Below are positions 55,991-64,000 of a DNA stretch of 64,000 nt, piece after piece; position 1 is the stretch's first letter, and each line of letters begins with the position of its first letter. The translations under genes were made by a program, and so were the position numbers. Origin of the DNA: Siphonodentalium dalli (lineage: Eukaryota; Mollusca; Scaphopoda; Gadilida; Siphonodentaliidae); NCBI GenBank assembly GCA_032622095.1, contig CP136066.1:100401319-100465318 (forward strand). Reading direction: 5' to 3'. Under the pieces are notes generated by a model that was given only the letters and a program-made list of their open reading frames with translations, did not search any database and had not been told where the DNA came from.

Positions 55991-56529
55991 AGTGATATGA
56001 AACATCTCACTCATATGTGTGTTCTGGCAGCAATTTAGAAATTGATTATCCATTAGTTGTCCCATGTATAAATAAAAGTTCACACACACACTTACACACA
56101 CACACACACATACACACACACCACTGTTGTTTAAATAATATGATGAAATTGAGAGCGCCACTAGCCGCCAGCCGTACACGTTTTGGGCTGAAATACCTGC
56201 ACATTTGTCAAATATCTCATTTCCAAGTGCCACTTTATGACCATTTTATACGGATAGTGCTCATCATTTGTTCTTAGTAATTTTAGTATGTCACAATACC
56301 CTGTTAGTATAAAACTAAGCTAAGTAGGATTGCCTAAATTTCCTTTGATTACACTTCTCATAGACAAGATAAATTTGTACATATTATCACTGCATGAAAA
56401 CAGAAACCAGATTGGAAGCCATCTTATCTCAAGTCTATTGCGACTAGACAGCGTGTTAACATTGGTATAGGACAGAAGACACACAAAGGAACCTAATAAT
56501 AATCAAGAGTAATGGCCATGGTCACAAAG
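55991..56529. other. No gene seen; CA microsatellite
   Basis: A (CA)n run with interruptions lies at about 56080-56122. The rest is unassigned. Confidence 0.5.
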
Positions 56530-57065
56530 ACACTGACAGTGACATCGGCATATATATTGATCATCATCTTAACTTTGATAGCATATAAATTGTAACTGTT
56601 TTGAAAGCGAACCGGATTCTATATGTCATAAAAAGATCATTCACCAACAAAGAAAAAGACATAATTACAACACTTATCAGGACACTAATCCGACCAATAT
56701 TAGAATATGGTAACAGTTTGTACACCTTCAACAAACTTAAGAATTCAAGAGCCAACGAAAGCATACAAAATGTATTCCAACGTTCTGAAACCTTCCATAT
56801 GAAACAAGACATTATTATATGCAAATCAGATTTAATGTCACTTAAACACCGACGGCGTAGAGGTGATATGATAGAAGTTTTCAAAATTGTATATGATCAA
56901 TATAACTTCGAAAAGAGCAAATTATTCAAAGATGCTTTATACAGGGGAACACTTGGACATTCTATGAAAATTCAGAAACACCAGCGGTCAGATGCTCGTA
57001 GCCCGTTTATATATAACCATGGGTATATGCCAGATATAACCACACAAAAAACGCCGTGCTTTTGA
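56530..57065 (+). pseudogene. CR1-like reverse transcriptase, thumb fragment
   Basis: Reads DIGIYIDHHLNFD (56540-56580), stop, then KANRILYVIKRSFTNKEKDI, ITTLIRTLIRPILEYGNSLY (56600-56720), then LKHRRRRGDMIEVFKIVYD and a C-terminal GHSMKIQKHQRSDARSPF. The order LGV-ID--L-F--H, KANR-LG-IRRSF, L--SLVRP-LEY-, RRRGDMIE-YK and GH--KL matches CR1/Rex-type ORF2. The minus-strand ORF at 56564-56884 is its shadow. Palm and endonuclease are absent (5' truncation) and no tail was identified. Confidence 0.8.
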
Positions 57066-57379
57066 CCTGTGTATTTATCCATGGTGTGTGTGCCTTTGGT
57101 TGTCCGTAACCTGGTGCCCGGTGTTATTGCTTTGAAAGGTAATCATGTTCGACTGGTGTTGTTAGATTGGTAATGAGATTAGCGGTTTCTATGCCTTGTC
57201 TGGTCAGATTTAATGTTTGAACTTTGTCTGAAATAGACGAACATTTTATACTAGAATTTGCGCAACAGGAGCGCAGGAAAAACCCACGTCGAGTTGCATG
57301 GTTTAAGGGTTTTTAGATAAAGTATTTATATGATCTATAGATGCCAACAGAACGATACCATATATTTATATCTATATTT

Positions 57380-60130
57380 GCGATTGTCTGTCTGTCTGTG
57401 TTCTATAGAAATTCACGGGGGACCATCTAGTGGCACCAAAGGGTTCTAATAGGGGTAACTTTTTTACGAGGAAGATAATGGTGCGGGTTAGAATGTTCTA
57501 AACTGACGCTGTTGTTGTCAGGGGCAGAAACGACGGAGGGGTAGCAAAAACATTTGTCGCTGATTTCCACCAAACTTATACATTATCAGATCCATGATAT
57601 GAGGAATCAAATGGTGTGGTTTAGAGATGTCAAAAGTGGCGCCATTCGAGACAGGGGTGCACGGAAGGGAGAGGAACACCAAAAGTGATAAAACTATTTT
57701 AGCGCCGATTTCCACCAAAATAATACGCATTCTTCTCCGCGATTCTAATCGTGTGATTCAAAGATGCCAAACTGGTGCCGTTTGGATGAGAGATTGCGGG
57801 GGGGGGGGGGGGGGGTTACAACATTTGATAATAATTTCTTCAGTCGTCAATTACCACCAAACTTATTAATAACCATCCCCGTGATATCATGAATCTATAA
57901 TATCATAGTGCTCAATGCTGTCAAAAAAAACTTCATTCGTGTCAAGGGTGCCGATTTCCACCAAATTGATTCACATTCTGTTCCTTGATACGAGGAATCT
58001 TTCAGGTGACTTAAAGACGCCAAATTGGTGCCGATTGGGTCAGGGTTGGAGAGAGGAGGGGCACTACCATTGATAAAAATGTGATAGTCGCCAATATACA
58101 CCAGTTATATTTAGTCATCTCCATAAGACAGATTTTGGCGTTCAAATTCCACAACTTCGACAAATGGTGACCGAATTAAATCACTCGAACAGTTATATCT
58201 TCTCACTGTCATTCATATAGTGAGCTAGATACGTAGGAGAAAGCATTAAAATTATATATATCTTTCTATTTAATAGATACATTTATTCTCGCACAATGAG
58301 GGACATTTCTAAATGAACCAACAAGATCGATGGCCAACAAAACGTTATCGTGAACTGGAGGTACTGTCAGCTTTCAATGTACTCGGAAATGTCGACACGG
58401 TACTCAGAAAGTGTTTATGACGACAGTTTATGTGTAAAATCGACACAACTGACCACAGCAAGTGGCTCGGGCACTTTTGAAAACATCCACGGCGCCAACA
58501 GCTGACAGTTTCTGTCAACTCAAGAATGACTCTGGCTTGCCGTTAAAAGCTATATACAGTGCACGCGTTTGGTCGGGCTCTGACATGCACCAGCAATCAA
58601 AGTCCGCGCCTTGTTTATACTTAACATCGTTTCGAAAGAAAATGTCTTGTTCCATTTCGGGGTGTATGCGTACCTGGTATTTACATAATTATGCTAAATA
58701 CTATATATTGAACGAATAAAGTCATTCCTATAACCGATGTATGCTCTAGTATTATGACAACAACAACTCTTTACAATCACAAAATCTATATCTATATTGG
58801 CAAATGTCTGTCTGTTACATAACTTATATATAATAATCTCCATATCAGGAGTCAATATCTAATGGTGCGTAAAACTGTCATCATTCGAGTCAGGGTTGGA
58901 CTGAAGGGAGAGCGGCACCCAGATTGATAACAAATTTTTTAGCCCCGATTTCCAACAAATTGATACATATTCTTTTCCATGATACGATGAATCTAATCGT
59001 GTGATTTAAAGACGCCAAATTGGTGCCGGTTGGATGAGAGGTGGGGGGGGGGGGGGGGGGTAATAAATATAACAATTTGATTATTCGCCGATTACCAGCA
59101 AACTTATATATAATAATCTCCGTGATAGCAGGAGTCTAATTGTGTGATTGAAATATGTCAAAAGTTTGAGCCAGGGGTGGTAGAGGGACACACAAATTGT
59201 TAAAATAATATGTTAGCTCCGACTTCCTCAAATTGATACATATTCTTCTCCGTGATGTGAGGAATCTAATCGTGTCGTTTAAATACGCCAAATTGGTGCG
59301 TTGGGTGAGAGATGGGGCACTGAACTGGATAAGAATTTGTTTAGTCGCGGATTTCCACCAGTTATATATATTCATCTTCATAATAAATCTAATTCAATGG
59401 TATAAATATGTCAAAAGTGACAACGCTTGAGTCAGGGATGGCGAGGGGAAGGTCACCGAAATTGATAAAAAATATGTTTAGCGCCAATTTCCACAACATT
59501 CACATATATACGCGTTCTTCTCCAATGACACGAGAAATAACGTCGTGTGTGTTAAATACGCCACCTTTGGTACCTGTATTTGCGAACGTCTGACTGTCTT
59601 TGTTCTATATAACTTCACGAGGGACCAAAGCGGTAACTTAGAGATAATGGTGCGGGTTATAATCATCTAAAGTAACTATGTTGGTGGCAGGGGCAGAAAG
59701 GGGGAGAGGCAGCAAAAATTATGAACTAGTTTTGTCGCCGATTTCCACCAATCTTATACATAATAATCTCCATTACGTGTCGCCCCTCGAGTCACAGAGG
59801 GGAGAGGGGAACCAAAATTGATATCAAAACATATATATTTCTAGCGCCGTTTCCACCAAATTGATACAAATCATTGTACCAGAAGTCTAATTTACGTGGT
59901 TTAAATATGTCAAAAGTACCGCCGTTAGAGCTATGAATGGGGAGGGACACCAAAGCCTGATAAATTATGTTTAGCACTAATTTCCACCATATTCATACAC
60001 GTTGTTCGCCAATAATATGAGAAATCAAATCATGTTGGCCAAAAGACGCCACATTTGGTGCCGTTTAGTTCAGGAATGGAGAGAGGAGGGGTATTACCAT
60101 TGATAAATTAAGTTACTTGAGCAGTTATAT
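57380..60130. repeat. Diverged ~120-150-bp array 'GCCGATTTCCACCAAATTGATA'
   Basis: Repeated phrases: GCCGATTTCCACCAAA-TT, ATA-ATTCTTCTCCGTGATA, GAGGAATCTAATCGTGTG, TTTAAAGACGCCAAATTGGTG, CAGGGGTGG-GAGGGG and ACC-AAATTGATAA. About 14 units are visible. Super-unit heads (TATATTTGCGATTGTCTGTCTGTCTG) occur near 57375, 58790 and 59573. G runs follow the same phrase at 57799 and 59042. A GC-richer non-repeat segment interrupts it (about 58230-58740). All ORFs here are incidental. Confidence 0.75.
58230..58740. other. GC-richer segment inside the array
   Basis: Unlike the array on either side. It holds an 85-codon plus ORF (58462-58719) beginning ARALLKTSTAPTADSF, with no recognised domain. Other frames also look partly natural (for example FNVLGNVDTVLRKC) but are broken. 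Possible decayed exon or element insertion. Confidence 0.25.
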
Positions 60131-60149
60131 CTTCTCAACTGGCATATTT

Positions 60150-60608
60150 GTATGGGTATATCTGAACGATGCAGGTGATTTATTTCATGTTTTGGAACAG
60201 ACGCATAGCTTATATAACATAAAAAGCTTAAAATTTCGCTCTGTGTCCGGCACATGCAGCTGATATATATATTTATTTTTAAACTGAAAATAATTTGCCA
60301 GTATAGCACCATGAATAGAGGAGCACCTGGAAATTTCTTTAAAACATCTTCATGTCGATATGATAACCAGGTGTCCTCAAAATCTTAGTCTAACCCACTA
60401 GATGTATTTATACATCTATGTGTAATACACATTTGTCCTCTTTTTTTCTTTTTTTTGCGAACTAATCTTTTTGTGATATTCATGTTTTGATCACAATAAA
60501 AATATTTATAATAAAAAAACAAACAAACATCGCTTGAAACCACATCGACTGTACTATTAAAAAGTGTTAACTGCAACTGAAGTACGCACATTTGTAAATA
60601 AATACTTC
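60150..60608 (+). repeat. Block X2, duplicate of 53.78-54.30 kb
   Basis: GGGTATATCTGAACGATG, TTTGGAACAGACGCATAGC, TGTCCGGCACATGCAGCTGA, CCAGTATAGCACCATGAAT, CCCACTAGATGTA, GCGAACTAATC, CATGTTTTGATCACAAT and CATCGACTGTAC follow X1 in order. It is followed by Y2 after an insertion, as X1 is followed by Y1. Confidence 0.8.
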
Positions 60609-60696
60609 TTCATTGGTGTGACGAATTAGTCGCGATAAACAAAATTACAATGACTCCGACAACTTGTGAACCACTACATACAAGAACACCATAGTC

Positions 60697-61006
60697 AGAA
60701 ATGGTAACGCGCTCAAGATCATACATTATATACCCATGATTGTAATTATAGAATATAAAATATATTGGTTTCACGAATGACCAACTCATAGATTTAATCG
60801 CCTTGCACTTATTGTCATCCGAATAACAATTTAAATTGAAATTAAAATTCCCAACTACACGTTTTACCGGACTCGGCCTCCGGGTCGCAGTTCGACTTTT
60901 AATCCGTCCAAAAATTCCCATTCTATAAATAAAACGCCCATTCCCCCGTGTAATTAAGAAACAGCGAAACATTATACACGCGGAGCGCGGAATAACCCTC
61001 GTAATA
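60697..61006. mobile_element. Family P element inserted between X2 and Y2
   Basis: Starts CAAGAACACCATAGTCAGAA, ATGGTAACGCGCTC (like 23459) and ends ACACGCGGAGCGCGGAATAACC, CTCG. Text inside, TTTTACCGGACTCGG and GGGTCGCAGT, matches 23952-23975. Flanking text CCACTACATA and TAATAGAATGACG fits the uninterrupted Y1 context, with TA at each side. A 120-codon minus ORF overlaps it; I do not recognise a domain. Confidence 0.6.
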
Positions 61007-61009
61007 GAA

Positions 61010-61170
61010 TGACGTTTTGTGAATCCATTTGGATAAACAATTTATGAGAATACGTGTAACTTATGAGCAAGAGTATTCTCAATTCCCACCAAATGTCCAC
61101 AGCTAAGGGTATCACACCATATTAACCTGGGCAACGCCGGGTAACCCTGCTAGGATATAACATATGCGAC
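61010..61170 (+). repeat. Block Y2, duplicate of 54.85-55.02 kb
   Basis: AGAATGACGTTTTGTGA, CCATTTGGATAAACAATTTA, GAGAATACGTGTAA, CCACCAAATGTCCACAG, ATTAACCTGGGCAACGC and GGGTAACCCTGCTAG, in the same order as Y1. Confidence 0.8.
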
Positions 61171-62169
61171 TGCATCCAATTTGGGTTTATTGTGGTGTCT
61201 TTAGTGTAGTTTTGTGGTCATGAGAGCTCATTCCCTCCCTGATTGCTGCTCCATATGTGGTCTTCTCCTTTAAAATAGATATCCGATTTCAAACAGGGGT
61301 GGCGCCATGATATCCCCGATGGAGGGGCTATACGATTCCACGAAAGGGGCGGGCTTTAGATACCGGGTTGACCATTGTATATCTCACCGACGGGGGTGGC
61401 AATCCCTCCCAGACAAGGGTGTGGATTTAGCTCCCTGACCCCTCCCCGGGTGCCACCCAACATAATTTAGTACCGACGATTTATTCTTCTATGCATGGGG
61501 GTAGTCTTACCCCCCCAAACTATAGTCAAACCTAATGCAACATTAGTTGGAAAATTCACACCAAAATTAGGTTGAAATTGTTCTCGTAGTTTGATTTTCC
61601 AACAATTTCTTATTGATGAATTTGTTGTTTTTAGACCAAAATTTTCATTTGCAAAATTCTGGACTGAAATGCCCATCAGTTGGAATTTTTCAAACCTAAG
61701 GGTGAGTGTCAGGTTGAAAATTTCCCCGAATTGGAAAGCTTGAGGCCAGTCTAGATGCTAGGGTTGTCAAATTTTCATGTTCAGATTTTCAAAAGGTTCT
61801 CACATCGGGCCGAACCATCGTCCGACCCGTGTGTCCTGTGCCCTTGACAGTTACTTTAAGAAAAAATAAATCGGGGTGTAAATATGTCAGGCGTTATACC
61901 ACTAGATGTTAGGATTTTTTAATCTCATACTGGGCCGAACCATCCTTTTCATCCCCCTGCTTGGCTAGTGGCCACAAGACTACTGGTCCATTTAGAAATA
62001 ATTTAGAATAGTCTACCATCTAGTAATCTGTGGGGGAACCTTTGGGAAAAATCAAAGCCCCATGCAGGGGGGGGGGGGGGTGAAAATTAAATTACGCAAT
62101 CTTGTGTGTTTGGTGTGGTTCAATGGGGTGGGTTGCAGTTGGAAATTCCAAGGTGGAAACCCCCAACGA
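61171..62169. other. No gene seen; small direct repeat, G run
   Basis: CTAGATG-TAGG and GGGCCGAACCATC recur at about 61775-61820 and 61905-61945. A ~13-base G run is at about 62067. A 69-codon minus ORF at 61467-61676 has no domain. Confidence 0.4.
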
Positions 62170-63371
62170 AAACCATCTAGCCAAGTCCCGAGTGCAAAAT
62201 ATCCCATATATTATTAGACTATTTGCTAACGATACGTCCATATTTCTGCCTATTAAAGACCCGATACAAAGTGCTAATATAATGCAAAAACGATATAAAC
62301 ACACTGGAAGCATGGTCGAAGAGATGGCTAGTAAAATTCAATGCCAGTAAATCAGAAGCTATGTGCATATCACGCAAACAAAACACTTTGAATCACCCAA
62401 ACTTATATATGAACAATGTCCCATTAAACACAGTATCAAACCACAAACACCTTGGTGTCGTTTTGAAAACAATTGCTCATGGAAGGCCCATATTGCGTCT
62501 ATATCTAAACTTGCATGGTATCGAATATCTATGCTACAAAAACAAAAATACGTTCTTAATAGAGAAACCCTAGAATTTTTTTATTTCACTCTTGTAAGAC
62601 CAATCATATAATACGCAAACGTTATCTGGGACAATTGCACATTAGCAGAATCTGACAAGTTGGAAGATATACAAGTAGAAGCTGCGCGTATCGTAACAGG
62701 ATGTACCACATCCACGAGTAATAATAACCTTATAATTGAAGCAGGTTGGGAGACTCTAAAAAGAGACGTGAAAATTCGAAACTTTATTTATATCACAAAA
62801 TGATTTATAACTCGGCCCGGAGTACCTACAAAACTTAGTGCCCCCACTTGTATCCGAAGTATCAAAAATTAATAACCGCAACTCAAAAAACTTTCGGCTA
62901 CCCCCATTTAACGCCAATTCACACGACCGGTCATTCATATTAAATACAGCAGCCCTCTGGAATTCACTGCCGATGAGCACACGCGACATAGTGAATTACG
63001 ACGAATTTAGAACAACAATAAACACTAGTCAGCATAAAAAGAAGAACTCACGCTTCAAATATTGTTACACAAGAAAGGCACAAGTAATCCACACACGTCT
63101 TAGAAACTATTGTAGTGATCTAAACGCGCACAAATACCAAAATTATATCTCTGTCACTGATCGCTGTGGCCAAATAGAAGATAGCTACCACTACATATTC
63201 CAATGTCGGCGTTACCGTTCACATAGGCAAATTCTTCTTGGAAAGATCCCAGACGCAATAATTCCCTCAGTTTATATTTTCTTCAATGGCGACGATACAA
63301 TGAGTCTACAAACGAATCTAACTATTTTTGAAGAATTCCAATATTTTATTATCCACATACAACGATTTTAG
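62170..63371 (+). pseudogene. Jockey-like reverse transcriptase, 3' half, catalytic site mutated
   Basis: Motif order in shifting frames: RLFANDTSIFLPI (62216, catalytic FADD changed to FAND), LEAWSKRWLVKFNASKSEAM (62313), ISRKQN, HKHLGVVL, then (frame change) LNRETLEFFYFTLVRPII, YANVIWDNCT, EAARIVTG, GWETLKR (62540-62760). A last open frame from 62838 encodes RSFILNTAALWNSLP, VIHTRLRNYCSDLNAHKYQN, CGQIEDSYHYIFQCRRY and ends EFQYFIIHIQRF at 63371. At least three frameshifts plus the D-to-N change make it inactive. The endonuclease and RT fingers are missing. Confidence 0.85.
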
Positions 63372-64000
63372 TTGCCTAATTATAAATCGGTCAGCAGCAT
63401 CTTAGAGCATTAGAGCCCGAAGCCGCCATCGCACGCCTCCGCTGCCAGCCATATTGACCACAAGCCGCCGCCAGACATATTATCTCTAACGCGAGCCACA
63501 TAAAAAGATCTCCGCCGCCGGAATTGTAAAACGGCTGAGCCATGGAATATAGATCGATGGCTGAGCCGTGTGCATGGGCTTATATGTCAAGCTCAACTGC
63601 AATGTGAATAGCAAAGAACTAAACCGCATTGCCTAACATTGGCATACATGCATGGACACGCCATGGTTGTTATATTATCAGAACACCGACCCCTCAATGT
63701 TGAATAGACTATCCCAATGCATGCTTTCATACAACTGAATGGGTGCATCCATTCGGTATTGCAAGGGTTAAAGTATAAATTGTTTATATCGACACGACCC
63801 AGTCTCAGACATCGCTGGCATTTGTCAATATATGCACATAGCATGTAGAAGAGAATAGAAAATAGTTTGAAATATTATATATCATTAATATCGGATTCAT
63901 CATGCAATGATGCAAGATGCCAGTGACGACAGCACTCTGAAGTCGACAGAAGTCCCAATCTAACTTATACCGATTAGATGGGAAACTACATAGTATATCT
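63372..64000. other. No gene seen; GCC-rich patch and hairpin
   Basis: A CCGCC-rich patch at 63420-63525 contains AGCCATATTGACCACAAGCC. ACGGCTGAGCCAT (63531) and ATGGCTGAGCCGT (63557) can pair as a stem with one G-G mismatch. AAGGGTTAA near 63765 resembles a TTAA-element end but no partner end was seen. Confidence 0.4.

Noticed and set aside
56564-56884. 106-codon minus ORF
   Set aside because: Shadow of the CR1-like RT fragment on the plus strand, which has recognisable motifs.
60610-60972. 120-codon minus ORF
   Set aside because: Covers the family P element and flanking repeat; the homologous 23-kb copy does not keep the frame open.

Overview
The window reads as non-coding, repeat-packed DNA from an animal genome. 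It is AT-rich, has no operons and no long ORFs. It carries broken non-LTR retrotransposons of several clades (L1/Tx1-like, CR1/L2-like, jockey-like), many short inverted-repeat DNA transposons (MITEs), satellites, long G/C homopolymer runs and relics of ~160-bp tandem units containing 'CCATCTTGGATTT'. This repertoire fits a marine invertebrate (mollusc, echinoderm, hemichordate or similar). No ribosomal, mitochondrial or diagnostic host gene is present, so I do not name a phylum. No tRNA, rRNA, CRISPR array or bacterial gene was seen.

Layout. 1-5.6 kb: diverged ~130-bp tandem units, a TTAA-flanked palindromic MITE and a 'GAGCTATTGTCGTGG' repeat. 5.6-10.3 kb: a truncated TA-flanked MITE, a CpG-rich promoter-like patch (about 7.0-7.7 kb), two tandem arrays, a ~55-bp minisatellite and an array of small palindromes around CTTAAG. 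11.2-15.5 kb: a 165-bp repeat interrupted by a retrotransposon 3' tail, then a higher-order satellite (~455-bp trimers of related monomers). 16.6-21.5 kb: a 159-bp repeat in two opposite copies enclosing two abutting, oppositely oriented Harbinger-like elements that share one TTA. 21.7-29.6 kb: mixed repeats, two strong hairpins, a Myb/SANT-like domain fragment, and a MITE whose pre-insertion sequence is also present in the window.

29.7-32.2 kb is a 5'-truncated L1/Tx1-like element with an 11-bp target duplication and poly(A) tail. Beside it, on the minus strand at 32.58-33.15 kb, is the best protein-coding candidate: an uninterrupted 188-residue ORF of unknown family. 34-42.7 kb holds a perfect foldback MITE, a CR1-like reverse transcriptase split by a TTAA-flanked MITE, a possible terminal exon (39.5-39.7 kb) and a CR1/L2-like pseudogene that lost its catalytic core. 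43-55 kb is mostly local duplications and ~170-bp tandem units, another CR1/L2 fragment and a third foldback MITE. 55-64 kb has a CR1-like RT fragment, a 2.7-kb diverged array with G runs, a duplicate of the 53.8-55.0 kb block interrupted by another inverted-repeat element, and a jockey-like RT pseudogene with a mutated catalytic motif.

No pathway or operon can be reconstructed. The content is best read as nested layers of transposition, local duplication and satellite growth around at most a few host exons. All coordinates of repeats are read by eye; boundaries may be off by several bases unless a target duplication is cited.
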